Shown: piece by piece, positions 32,190 through 44,467 of the stretch | How the letters are laid out: each line of letters starts with the position of its first letter | How positions within the stretch are numbered: position 1 is the first letter of the stretch | Assembly (NCBI GenBank): GCA_035997045.1 | Contig: DASYIY010000014.1 | Location: forward strand, 1 to 64,000 | Direction: 5' to 3' | DNA from: VRUE01 sp035997045 | Lineage (GTDB): Bacteria > Actinomycetota > Thermoleophilia > Solirubrobacterales > 70-9 | Length of the DNA stretch: 64,000 bases | Position numbers and translations under genes: made by a program | Notes under the pieces: model-generated | Seen by the model: only the letters and a program-made list of their open reading frames with translations | What the model was told of the DNA's origin: nothing | Databases searched by the model: none

Positions 32190-34181
32190 CTACCAGTGCA
32201 CGCCTTTCATCAGGTGCGCGAAGGCGACCGCCTCGGTCGAGGGCGCTTTGTCCGGCGCCTCCTCGCCCTTCCCCTTCGCCGCCTGCGACTCGGGGAACAG
32301 TTTGTAGGCCTGGTTGAGGATGCGGTCGCTGACCGTCGGGGCCATCGCATAGAGCAGCTCGCCGAAGGTTCCGAGCCGGGTCGCGACCTTCTTCGGCTGG
32401 GCGATCATCGCGCCGGCGATCATCTCCGCCGCCTCCTCCGGCGAGATCGCCGGGAAGACGTCGTACATCCGCGTCGGCGCGATCATCGGCGTGCGCACCA
32501 GCGGCATGTGGATCGTCGTGATGTGGACGCCGTCGTCGACCACCTCGGAGGCGATCACGCGGCTGAAGGCATCGAGGGCGGCCTTCGAGCCGACGTAGGC
32601 CGAGAAGCGCGGCGGATTGGTCTGGGTGCCGATCGAGCTGATGTTGATGATGTGGCCCGACTTGCGGGCCCGCATCGAGGGCAGCAGGGCGAGGATCAGC
32701 CGCACCGCGCCGAGGTAGTTGAGCTGGATCGTCCGCTCGTAGTCGTGGAAGCGGTCGTATGAGAGGCCGACCGAACGCCGGATCGAGCGACCGGCGTTGT
32801 TGACGAGGATGTCGACCTGCCCGTGATAGGCGAGGACCTCCTCGGCCATCCGCTCGATGTCCTCGATGTCGGCCATGTCGCAGCGGTGGATGTGGGCGAC
32901 CCCTCCGGCGGACTCGATCTCCTGCTTGGTCTCCTCCAGCTTCTCGATCGAGCGCGCGACCAGCAGCACGGTTGCGCCCGCATCAGCGGCCTTGACCGCA
33001 GCCGCCTTGCCGATCCCAGAGGAGGCCCCGGTGATCAGCACGACTTTGCCCCGCACCGCGGCGCTCAGCGAGCGGTCCTTGAAGAGATCGGGGTCGAGGG
33101 TGCGCTCCCAGTAGTCCCAGACGCGATCCGCGTAGGACTCCAGCGGCGGCACCGAGATCCCCGAGCCCTTCAGCGCCGCCTGGGTGTTGCTCGAGTCGAA
33201 GCGGGTCGGGTAGTTGACGTAGCTGAGCATGCTCGCCGGGATGCCGAGCTGCCCGAGCCCCGCTTTCATCGCCCGGCGGGCCGGCGGGAAGAAGCGCAGC
33301 CCCGTCCGCACCAGCGAGGTCGCCGGGTCGGTCAGGTCGGAATCGAGTCGCAGCGCCGCCTGCGGCGCGTCGGCGGCGCGGGCAAAGAGGTTGATCACCT
33401 CGCCGGCGCTCTTCGGCGCCGGGTCGGTGAGAGAGAAGGTCTGCCCGTCGAGATCCGGCTCGTGGGCGATGTGGTCGATCGCGTCGGCGACGAAATCGAC
33501 CGGGACGATGTTGATCTCGCCGCCTTCGATGCCGACCGCCGGTAGCCAGCTCGGCAGCACCCGCCGCGCCTGCTGCAGCAACTTGAAGAAGTAGTAGGGC
33601 CCGTCGACCTTGTCGATCTCCCCGCTGCGGGAATCGCCGACCACGATCCCCGGTCGGTAGACCCGCCACGGCCGCGAGCACTCCTCGCGCACGACCCGCT
33701 CGGACTCGTGCTTGGTGCGGAAGTAGGGATGGGTGTCGAGTTTTTCCGCCTCCTCGAACATGTCCTCGCGCCACTCGCCCTTGTAGAGGCCGGCGGCGGC
33801 GATCGAGCTGACCTGGTGGAAGCAGCCCGCCTCGATCGCACCGGCGAGTTCGACCGCGTGGCGGGTGCCCTCGACGTTGGCGATCTCCTGCGCTTCGGAG
33901 CCCGCGGTCATGTCGTAGATCGCCGCCAGGTGGAAGAAGTGGTCGACCTCGCCGCGCAGGGTGAGCAGGTCCTCCTCGGAGACCCCGAGGCTCGGCATCG
34001 AGAGGTTGCCGGCGATCGGCACAACCCGCGCCCCGTCCGGTCCCCATGCGGTCCGTAGCTCCTCCAGGCGCCCCCGCGATCCCGCCCGGACGAGGGCGTA
34101 GACGGTGCCCTCGCGCTGCAATAGACGCTTCACGAGGTTGCGGCCGATGAAGCCGGTGGCACCGGTGACGAAGTAGTTCAT
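32190..34181 (-). CDS. Two-domain SDR fusion, AcrA1-like fatty acyl-CoA reductase
   Basis: A ~663-residue fusion of two Rossmann enzymes. Residues 1-370 form a male-sterility/thioester-reductase-like domain (MNYFVTGATGFIGRNLVKRL, then YFRTKHESERVVRE near the active site). Residues ~385-640 form a classical SDR (VLITGASSGIGKAAAVKAAD, VDILVNNAGRS, catalytic YVGSKAALDAF). This order matches mycobacterial AcrA1-type proteins proposed to reduce fatty acyl-CoA for wax or lipid synthesis. ATG 34181 is preferred over 34196. It diverges from the kgd gene over a 26-bp gap. Confidence 0.8.
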   Translation of the reverse strand: MNYFVTGATGFIGRNLVKRLLQREGTVYALVRAGSRGRLEELRTAWGPDGARVVPIAGNLSMPSLGVSEEDLLTLRGEVDHFFHLAAIYDMTAGSEAQEIANVEGTRHAVELAGAIEAGCFHQVSSIAAAGLYKGEWREDMFEEAEKLDTHPYFRTKHESERVVREECSRPWRVYRPGIVVGDSRSGEIDKVDGPYYFFKLLQQARRVLPSWLPAVGIEGGEINIVPVDFVADAIDHIAHEPDLDGQTFSLTDPAPKSAGEVINLFARAADAPQAALRLDSDLTDPATSLVRTGLRFFPPARRAMKAGLGQLGIPASMLSYVNYPTRFDSSNTQAALKGSGISVPPLESYADRVWDYWERTLDPDLFKDRSLSAAVRGKVVLITGASSGIGKAAAVKAADAGATVLLVARSIEKLEETKQEIESAGGVAHIHRCDMADIEDIERMAEEVLAYHGQVDILVNNAGRSIRRSVGLSYDRFHDYERTIQLNYLGAVRLILALLPSMRARKSGHIINISSIGTQTNPPRFSAYVGSKAALDAFSRVIASEVVDDGVHITTIHMPLVRTPMIAPTRMYDVFPAISPEEAAEMIAGAMIAQPKKVATRLGTFGELLYAMAPTVSDRILNQAYKLFPESQAAKGKGEEAPDKAPSTEAVAFAHLMKGVHW

Positions 34182-34207
34182 CGCTCTTTCATACACTCAT
34201 TCCAAGA

Positions 34208-37200
34208 ATGGCGCAAACGGCGACCGTGCAGATCCAGATGCCCGAGATGGGCGAGTCGGTCACCGAGGGGATCGTGCTCGAGTGGCACGTCGCCGAGGGG
34301 GACTTCGTCAACGAGGGCGACACCGTGGTTGAGGTGTCTACTGACAAGGTCGACGCCGAGGTGCCGGCGCCTGCGGATGGCGTCATTACGAAACTTCTCG
34401 TTTCGGTTGACGACGAGGTTCCTGTGGGAGCTCCGTTGGCCGAGATGGAACCTGGTGAGGGTTCGGAGGGCTCGGCTGCGGGGCCTGTCGCGACCTCGGA
34501 GGGGCCTGCGGGCGGGGGCGGGGCCTCCGTTCTCGGCCCCTCCGAGTCCGCGCCACCCGCAGGTGAGGCGTCCAAGGCTCAGGGTTCTAACGGAAGCGAC
34601 GGAGTGCGAGCGACTCCGGTTGCGCGGCGGATCGCTGAGGCTAATGGCGTCGACCTTGGCTCGGTAGCTGGTTCGGGACCGGGCGCGAAGGTGACCAAAG
34701 AGGATGTGCTGGCCGCTGGTAATGGCTCGGGACTGGCCACTACAGGTGACGAGAAGGCTTTGCGGGGCCCCGCCGCGACGCTTGCTCAGTTGATGGATGA
34801 GAGTCGGGAGGTGCCTACGGCTACTTCGTTCCGGACTGTGGCCGTGGATACGTTGGATGCGAAGCGGAAGGCTCTCAATGCGCTGTTGAAAGAGCGCGGG
34901 ATGAAGGTGTCGTTTACTCATCTGGTTGCTTGGGCGATTGTTCAGGCCGCTAAGGAGCATCCCGTTATGACTCGGGTCTTCGAGCGCAAGGACGGCAAAC
35001 CGTTTGCGGTCGAGAACGGGCCGGTCAATCTTGGGATCGCCGTTGATGTCGAGCGCAAGGATGGGTCGCACAGCCTGATGGTGCCCGCGATCAAGGGCTC
35101 CGACGGCCTCGGCTTCGCTGCTTTCCACGGCTACTACGAGGAACTGATCACCAAGACGCGGGAGAACAAGCTCACCGCCGATGACTTCCAGGGGACCAAC
35201 ATCTCGCTGACCAACCCGGGCGGGATCGGCACCGTCGCCTCGGTGCCGCGGCTGATGAGCGGGCAAAGCGCGATCATCGCCACCGGCGCGATCGCCTACC
35301 CGCCGGAGTGGAAGCACGCCTCGCCGGAGCGGCTGCGCCAGCTCGGCGTCTCGAAGACGATGATGCTGACCTCGACCTACGACCACCGGGTGATTCAGGG
35401 CGCCGAGTCGGGCGCCTTCCTGCGCAGCATCGAGCTGCTGCTGCAGGGCGAGAGTGACTTCTATGAGGCGCTCGCCGCCGATCTCGGCCTCGACGCCGCG
35501 ACGATCTCCTCCGCCCACCCGGCCTCGGCTTCGGCGCCGCCGCTCGGCGCGCCGAAGCCGGCGACGACCGAGCACATCGTCACCACCACCCAGCCCGACG
35601 AGGAGCTGCTGCAGGCGGTGCAGGCGGCGACCTCGCTGCTCAAGGGCTACCGCACCCACGGCCACCTCGCGGCCCGCCTCGATCCGCTCGGCCGCGAGCC
35701 CAAGGGCGACCCGGCGATCCAGCCCGAGAGCCTCAACCTGACGCCGGAGCTGATGGCGCGCGTGCCGGCCTCGATCCTGCGCATCGGCGTCCCCGGCGAG
35801 ACCCTGCTCGAGGCGCTGCCGCGGATGCGCGAGGCCTACTGCGGGACGATCGCCTACCAGTTCGAGCACCTCTCCTCCCACCAGCAGCGCACCTGGCTGC
35901 GCGAGATGGTCGAGACCGGCGCCCACCGCCAGCCGCTCGCCGAGGACGAGAAACGCCGCCTGTTGATGCGGCTGATCGACGTCTTCCAGTTCGAGCGCTT
36001 CATCGAGAAGGCCTACCTGGGCCAGAAGATCTTCACGATCGAGGGGCTCGACGTGGTCGTGCCGATGCTCGACGAGGTGGTCACCCTCGCCCACCGCAGC
36101 GAGGCCGAGGAGGTCGTCTTCGGCATGGCCCACCGCGGCCGGCTCGCGGTCCTCGCCCACAACCTCGGCCGCTCGGTCGAGTCGATCCTGGCCGAGTTCG
36201 AGGGCTCCAAGCAGATCGACGCGGTCAAGGCGGTAGCGGGGATCCCCCACGGCGGCACTGGCGATGTCAAGTACCACTACGGCCACCAGGGCATCTACGA
36301 GACCAGCGAGGGCGAGAAGATCGCCGTCCGCCTCTACCCCAACCCGAGCCACCTCGAGTTCGTCAACCCGGTGGTCGAGGGCGCCACCCGCTTGATCCAG
36401 TCCGACTTCGAGGGCCCCGGAATCGAGCATCAGCCGAAGCGCGCGGTGCCGGTCCTGCTGCACGGCGACGCCGCCTTCCCCGGCCAGGGCGTGGTCGCGG
36501 AGACGCTCAACCTGCAGTCGCTGAAGGGCTACACGACCGGCGGCACGATCCACGTGATCCAGAACAACCAGGTCGGCTTCACCACCGATCCCGAGGACGC
36601 CCGCTCGACCCCCTACGCCGCCGACATGGCGAAGGGCTTCAACGTGCCGATCGTCCACGTCAACGCCGACGACGTCGAGGCCTGCTCCTCGGCGGTGCGC
36701 CTGGCCATGGCCTACCGCGAGCGCTGGGGCCGCGACATCGTCATCGACGTGATCGGCTACCGACGTTACGGCCACAACGAGACCGACGAGCCCGCATACA
36801 CGCAGCCCCAGATCGCTGCCAAGATCAAGGCCCACCCTCCGGTCTCCGAGATCTACGCCGAGAAGCTGATCGAGGAGGGGACGATCGGCCGCGAGGAGGT
36901 CGACGTCGCCGCCAAGCAGCGCCACGACGAGATGTCGGCCTCGCTCAAGGACCTGCGCCACAAAATGGAGCTGGGCGACTACGAGGACCCGACGGTGACG
37001 ACGACCAGCACCGGCGAGCTCGATCGCAGCGCCAGCCCGCCGGTGGACACCGCGGTGCCGATCGAGAAGCTGCGCGAGCTCAACCAGGCGCTGATCGAGG
37101 TCCCGGAGAGCTTCACGATCCACCGCAAGCTGCGCAAACCGCTGAGCAAGCGACTCGACACGCTGGAGAACGGCGGGATCGAATTTGGCCACGCCGAGGC

Positions 37201-38215
37201 GCTCGCCTTCGCCTCGCTGCTGACCGAGGGCGTCCACATCCGCCTCACCGGACAGGACACCGAGCGCGGCACTTTCTCCCACCGCCACCTCGTCCTCCAC
37301 GACGAGAACACCGGCCTCGAGTACACCCCGATGCAGAACCTCGACGACGCCAGCGCCCCGTTCGAGCTCTACAACAGCCCGCTCTCGGAGGCCGCCTGCC
37401 TCGGCTTCGAGTACGGCTACTCGGCGGCAATGCCGAACGCGCTGGTCCTCTGGGAGGCCCAGTACGGCGACTTCGCCAACGCCGGCCAGGTGATCATCGA
37501 CAGCTTCATCGCCTCCGGCGAGGCCAAGTGGGGGCAGACCAGCCGCCTCACCCTGCTGCTGCCGCACGGCTACGAGGGGTCAGGGCCGGAGCACTCCAGC
37601 GCCCGCATCGAGCGCTTCCTCGCCCTCGCCGCCGAGGGCAACATCCGCATCGCCAACCCGACCACGGCGGCCCAATACTTCCATCTGCTGCGCCGCCAAG
37701 CGCTGATCCGCAAGCCGCGGCCGCTGATCGTCTTCACCCCCAAGGGCCTGCTGCGCCTCGACCGCGCCGCCGCCACCCCGCAGCAGCTGACCGAGGAGCA
37801 CTTCCACTTCATCCTCGACGATCCGACTGCGGCCGAGCGCCGCGAGAAGGTCGAGCGGCTCGTCCTCTGCACCGGCAAGGTCTACTACGACATGGACGCC
37901 AGCGAGCGCCGTGAGACAGCCGAGAACGTCGCGATCGCCAGGGTCGAGCTGCTCTACCCCTTCGCCAAGCAGCAGCTGACCGAGCTGATCGCCACCTACC
38001 CGAACCTGAAGGAGATCACCTGGGTCCAGGAGGAGCCGCGAAACATGGGCTGCTGGAAGGTCATGTCCCGCCGCCTTCCCGACCTGCTCCCCGAGGGAGT
38101 AGAGCTCGGCTACATAGGCCGCCCAATCCGCGCCAGCCCCGGCGAGGGTTACTCGGTGGCACATGCCCGAGAGCAAGAGCGGATAGTGCTCACGGCTCTC
38201 ACCCCTGGCGCGTAG
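34208..38215 (+). CDS. kgd: Fused 2-oxoglutarate dehydrogenase E2-E1 with lipoyl domain (Kgd/OdhA type)
   Basis: A 1335-residue multifunctional enzyme. In order: a lipoyl domain (residues 5-82, attachment Lys47 in STDKVDAE), an Ala/Gly/Ser linker, an E3-binding domain (133-170, ATPVARRIAEANGVDL), an E2 catalytic domain (185-430, YDHRVIQGAESGAFL) and a thiamine-diphosphate E1 part (from ~460, with FGMAHRGRLAVLAHNLG and HGDAAFPGQGVVAETLNLQ). Well-known mycobacterial Kgd and corynebacterial OdhA lack the lipoyl and E3-binding domains, so this protein is closer to a complete E2 joined to E1. Codons in the first ~800 nt are visibly less GC3-rich than the rest. The TACACT box at 34192 lies 10 nt before the ATG. 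Confidence 0.93.
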   Translation: MAQTATVQIQMPEMGESVTEGIVLEWHVAEGDFVNEGDTVVEVSTDKVDAEVPAPADGVITKLLVSVDDEVPVGAPLAEMEPGEGSEGSAAGPVATSEGPAGGGGASVLGPSESAPPAGEASKAQGSNGSDGVRATPVARRIAEANGVDLGSVAGSGPGAKVTKEDVLAAGNGSGLATTGDEKALRGPAATLAQLMDESREVPTATSFRTVAVDTLDAKRKALNALLKERGMKVSFTHLVAWAIVQAAKEHPVMTRVFERKDGKPFAVENGPVNLGIAVDVERKDGSHSLMVPAIKGSDGLGFAAFHGYYEELITKTRENKLTADDFQGTNISLTNPGGIGTVASVPRLMSGQSAIIATGAIAYPPEWKHASPERLRQLGVSKTMMLTSTYDHRVIQGAESGAFLRSIELLLQGESDFYEALAADLGLDAATISSAHPASASAPPLGAPKPATTEHIVTTTQPDEELLQAVQAATSLLKGYRTHGHLAARLDPLGREPKGDPAIQPESLNLTPELMARVPASILRIGVPGETLLEALPRMREAYCGTIAYQFEHLSSHQQRTWLREMVETGAHRQPLAEDEKRRLLMRLIDVFQFERFIEKAYLGQKIFTIEGLDVVVPMLDEVVTLAHRSEAEEVVFGMAHRGRLAVLAHNLGRSVESILAEFEGSKQIDAVKAVAGIPHGGTGDVKYHYGHQGIYETSEGEKIAVRLYPNPSHLEFVNPVVEGATRLIQSDFEGPGIEHQPKRAVPVLLHGDAAFPGQGVVAETLNLQSLKGYTTGGTIHVIQNNQVGFTTDPEDARSTPYAADMAKGFNVPIVHVNADDVEACSSAVRLAMAYRERWGRDIVIDVIGYRRYGHNETDEPAYTQPQIAAKIKAHPPVSEIYAEKLIEEGTIGREEVDVAAKQRHDEMSASLKDLRHKMELGDYEDPTVTTTSTGELDRSASPPVDTAVPIEKLRELNQALIEVPESFTIHRKLRKPLSKRLDTLENGGIEFGHAEALAFASLLTEGVHIRLTGQDTERGTFSHRHLVLHDENTGLEYTPMQNLDDASAPFELYNSPLSEAACLGFEYGYSAAMPNALVLWEAQYGDFANAGQVIIDSFIASGEAKWGQTSRLTLLLPHGYEGSGPEHSSARIERFLALAAEGNIRIANPTTAAQYFHLLRRQALIRKPRPLIVFTPKGLLRLDRAAATPQQLTEEHFHFILDDPTAAERREKVERLVLCTGKVYYDMDASERRETAENVAIARVELLYPFAKQQLTELIATYPNLKEITWVQEEPRNMGCWKVMSRRLPDLLPEGVELGYIGRPIRASPGEGYSVAHAREQERIVLTALTPGA

Positions 38216-38347
38216 GCGCGGCGGGTCCTGTCACCGAATGGGGGGACCACCCGCGAGGAGCGTCATCGGCTGAGCTGCAAACTGCGGACCGGACCGGCAA
38301 GCTCCCGTAGAAGCTCGACTTCGAAGCTTCGGGACCCGCCGCGCCTA
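38213..38347. repeat. Long inverted repeat after kgd
   Basis: TAGGCGCGGCGGGTCC (38213-38228) and GGACCCGCCGCGCCTA (38332-38347) are perfect 16-bp arms 135 bp end to end; the left arm contains the kgd stop codon. The interior holds smaller stems (for example GAAGCTCGACTTCGAAGCTTC-like). It may be a complex terminator or palindromic repeat. Confidence 0.55.
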
Positions 38348-38374
38348 ACGCCTTGTCCTGGTTATCGTCCAACT

Positions 38375-38713
38375 ATGAGCGCTTTGAGAAAGCCGGTTCC
38401 GGGGCCGATGTTCACCTGGGTCAAGTGGCTTTCGTGGGTGGAGCTGGGGATTTTTGGTTTGTTGATCCTGTTCTGGCTCATCCCCGGGTTCGATACAGAG
38501 ACAATGGTGTTCGGCTGGGCACACGGGCTTGGGTTCGTGGCCCTCTGCATCGTGATCTGGGTTGCCTGCGGCAAGCGCCAGGCGCCCTACACCTTGCTGG
38601 CGGCAACGCTCACGCCAGTTGGACCGGTCGGCAGCGTTATTGGCATTGAGCTGATTGAACGAAAGGGTTGGGGTATTGCGGATTCTCCGCAAAGAGTTGC
38701 GGAATCGCCGTAG
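38375..38713 (+). CDS. DUF3817-like small membrane protein
   Basis: A 112-residue membrane protein with three helices (WVELGIFGLLILFWLIPGF, FVALCIVIWVACG, LLAATLTPVGPVGSVIG) and a GWAHGLGFVAL motif, similar in layout to DUF3817 proteins. Function unknown. The start has the textbook local pattern TATCGT (38363-38368), 6-nt spacer, ATG, and is probably leaderless. Confidence 0.7.
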   Translation: MSALRKPVPGPMFTWVKWLSWVELGIFGLLILFWLIPGFDTETMVFGWAHGLGFVALCIVIWVACGKRQAPYTLLAATLTPVGPVGSVIGIELIERKGWGIADSPQRVAESP

Positions 38714-38729
38714 ATCCGCTCAGACAGGC

Positions 38730-38758
38730 TTGACCCAAAGCGTTTGACGCGGTATAGC
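38730..38758 (+). promoter_or_regulatory. Canonical vegetative promoter without downstream ORF
   Basis: TTGACC (38730-38735), a 17-bp spacer and TATAGC (38753-38758) form the clearest -35/-10 pair in the window. It points into a non-coding stretch that is full of hairpins. Confidence 0.6.
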
Positions 38759-38764
38759 TAGAGG

Positions 38765-38903
38765 CTGACTGTTCCTCTGAGCAGTCCCGTTTAGGGGAAC
38801 GGCCGCGTCGGCATCCCTCCCTGGCTACCGACGCGCAGGTGCAGTGAGGGTCGCGCGGACCCCCCTGCCTCCCGCGGCCCTCTCTGCACCGCATTTTTGC
38901 GGT
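38765..38903 (+). ncRNA. Candidate small RNA
   Basis: Downstream of the 38730 promoter, ~140 nt lack any plausible ORF but hold stable stems: GTTCC with GGAAC (~38770-38796), GCGTCGG with CCGACGC, GTGCAGTGAGGG (38839-38850) with CCCTCTCTGCAC (38878-38889), and a final ACCGCA/TGCGGT hairpin at the 3' end. No known family (SRP RNA, tmRNA, RNase P) fits. It would run toward the 3' end of aconitase in antisense. Confidence 0.4.
38888..38903. terminator. Terminator hairpin after aconitase
   Basis: ACCGCA and TGCGGT pair around a TTTT loop immediately next to the aconitase stop codon. It could end aconitase transcription on the minus strand and the candidate RNA on the plus strand. Confidence 0.5.
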
Positions 38904-41708
<2,805 letters not shown>

Positions 41709-41723
41709 CCTAGGGATGCGAGC

Positions 41724-42524
41724 TCAGTACTTGTCCGTCTGGCCTTTGGCGACCGAGGCCGCGGCTTTTTGGCCGGCGTCGCCACTGGCGATCTTGACCG
41801 AGAGCGCTGGGGTCGCAAGCGCAAAGTGCGCGAGGGCGCGTTGCTGGAGCGGCGCGACGGAGATCTCTACCTTGTTCTGCTCGATCGACTTGATCACCGC
41901 GTCGGCGACCTGTTGCGGCGAGCCGGTACCGAGGCCGGGGATTGGTTTGGCGCCCGAGTCCGCGTACATACCCGCTTCGCGGATCGTTCCCGGCGAGACA
42001 ATCGAGACGCCGATGCCGAGGGGATCTAGGTCGGCGCGGAGGCCGAGGGCGAAGCCGCGGAGGCCGAACTTGGTCGCGTTGTAGACGGAGGAGAGCGGGG
42101 TCGCCGACTTGCCCGAGAGCGAGGCGATGAAGACCATGTGGCCGGAGCCTTTCTCCAGCATCGCCGGCTCTACCGCACGAGCCAGGTGCATCGGGGCCTC
42201 GAGGTTGACGCGCAGCGTGCCCTCGAGCCGCTCGCTGGTGTAGTCGGGCAGCCGCCCGGTCCCGGGCAGCCCCGCGTTGGCGACGAGGACGTCGACCGGG
42301 CCGGCCTCGGCGGCGAGCTTCTCAGCCGCGCCTGGCTCAGCCAGGTCGGAGGGAACCACGCGGTGGCCGTCGCCGGGCAGTTCCGCTGCCAGCGCCTCCA
42401 GGGCCTCGGCCTTGCGGCCGCTGAGGATCAGGGTCGCGCCGCGGGCGGCCAGCGCTTTGGCGGTTGCCCGGCCGAGGCCCCCAGTGGCCCCAGTGAGCAG
42501 CGCTGTTCTCCCCGCAAGATCCAT
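41724..42524 (-). CDS. Short-chain dehydrogenase/reductase
   Basis: A ~266-residue classical SDR with LLTGATGGLGRATAKALAAR (cofactor loop), VLVANAG near residue 85, and the catalytic Ser and YNATK near residue 150. The C-terminal tail after residue 225 is Ala/Lys-rich. The substrate is unknown. ATG 42524 follows TAGCTT by 10 nt; the longer ORF upstream reads through the riboswitch region and is not credible. Confidence 0.85.
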   Translation of the reverse strand: MDLAGRTALLTGATGGLGRATAKALAARGATLILSGRKAEALEALAAELPGDGHRVVPSDLAEPGAAEKLAAEAGPVDVLVANAGLPGTGRLPDYTSERLEGTLRVNLEAPMHLARAVEPAMLEKGSGHMVFIASLSGKSATPLSSVYNATKFGLRGFALGLRADLDPLGIGVSIVSPGTIREAGMYADSGAKPIPGLGTGSPQQVADAVIKSIEQNKVEISVAPLQQRALAHFALATPALSVKIASGDAGQKAAASVAKGQTDKY

Positions 42525-42634
42525 CGCAGTGCGCAAGCTACCAGCCACGGTGTCGAAGAACCGAAAATGCAGGCGAATCGCGAAATATTTGTGTTTGATG
42601 AGCAAGCGGCCGGACGATCGTCTACACTGCCGCC

Positions 42635-42778
42635 GTTCCGAATAACCGAAACGCCGAGTCCCGTGCGCCTCATGCGCCACGGGAGCGGGGGAACCACGTT
42701 TTCGGGGCTAACTCGCCTAGTTCAGGCGGGGGCGCAGGCTCCTATAGCGCCAGCCCGACAGCTAACCCCGTAGGCCGA
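42635..42778 (+). promoter_or_regulatory. ydaO/yuaA c-di-AMP riboswitch
   Basis: The 5' region of the NlpC/P60 gene carries the conserved sequence blocks of the c-di-AMP riboswitch: CGCCGAGTCCCG (42652-42663), the stem CCCGTGCGC with GCGCCACGGG, GAGCGGGGGAACCACG (42683-42698) and TTTTCGGGG followed by CTAACTC (42699-42714). In actinobacteria this class is known to control cell-wall hydrolases. A TACACT -10-like box lies at 42623-42628. Confidence 0.85.
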
Positions 42779-42792
42779 CGAAGGAGATCGGT

Positions 42793-43347
42793 TTGCGCAA
42801 GAACAGCAATAAGTTCAAGCTAGGCATAGCGACAGCAGGGGTGTTCGTCGCTCTGATTCTTACCCCCGGGGCAGCCTCGGCAAACTGCGGTGGCGGTGGC
42901 GTTTCGCCCGCCGAAACGGATGTTTGCACCCCCACCGCCAAAGCGCGGCTGCTGCCAAACGGGATGCTGATCCCGCCCAAGTCCGCCCCGCTTCAGGTGC
43001 AGCAGGTGGTCGCGGCGGCTAACAAAATCCGCACCAAGCCCTATATCTGGGGCGGTGGCCACGCCCGCTGGTGGGACCGTGGCTATGACTGCTCCGGCTC
43101 GGTCAGCTACGCGCTGCACGGCGGCGAATTCCTCGAAAGCCCGTTGCCGTCCGGCCCGATGGAGAAATGGGGCCTGGCCGGCGAAGGTCGCTGGATCACC
43201 GTCTACGCCAACGCCGGACACGCCTACGCGGTGATCGCCGGCTTCCGCTGGGACACCGCCGGCGACTCAAGCGGCACCGGCCCGCGCTGGCATGAAGAAC
43301 TGCTGCCGAACACCGGTTTCATCTCTCGCCATCCAGCGGGCTTCTAG
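42793..43347 (+). CDS. Secreted NlpC/P60-type cell-wall hydrolase
   Basis: A 184-residue protein with an N-terminal signal peptide (LGIATAGVFVALILTPGAASA) and a C40-peptidase-like domain. The catalytic Cys is in GYDCSGSVSYALHG near residue 98, and the His in NAGHAYAVIAGFRWD near residue 140. Such enzymes cut peptidoglycan stem peptides. The TTG start is set by the strong Shine-Dalgarno AAGGAGAT. The upstream c-di-AMP riboswitch ties wall remodelling to c-di-AMP level. Confidence 0.88.
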   Translation: MRKNSNKFKLGIATAGVFVALILTPGAASANCGGGGVSPAETDVCTPTAKARLLPNGMLIPPKSAPLQVQQVVAAANKIRTKPYIWGGGHARWWDRGYDCSGSVSYALHGGEFLESPLPSGPMEKWGLAGEGRWITVYANAGHAYAVIAGFRWDTAGDSSGTGPRWHEELLPNTGFISRHPAGF

Positions 43348-43368
43348 AGCCACGCCTGCGCCGTACTC

Positions 43369-43392
43369 CGCCCCGGCCCACTGGCCGGGGCG
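43369..43392 (+). terminator. Intrinsic terminator after the NlpC/P60 gene
   Basis: CGCCCCGGCC and GGCCGGGGCG form a perfect 10-bp stem with a CACT loop, followed by AGTTTGGCCTTT. Placed 22 nt after the stop. Confidence 0.75.
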
Positions 43393-43435
43393 AGTTTGGC
43401 CTTTACATCCTCAACCACTCGGATAACGTCAAGGC

Positions 43436-44463
<1,028 letters not shown>

Positions 44464-44467
<4 letters not shown>

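Noticed and set aside
34178..37567. Very long minus-strand open frame
   Set aside because: Antisense to kgd; composition (repeated VDLDRRV-like strings) reflects GC-rich codons read backwards.
38765..38903. SRP RNA, tmRNA or RNase P RNA
   Set aside because: None of the conserved core sequences of these RNAs is present.
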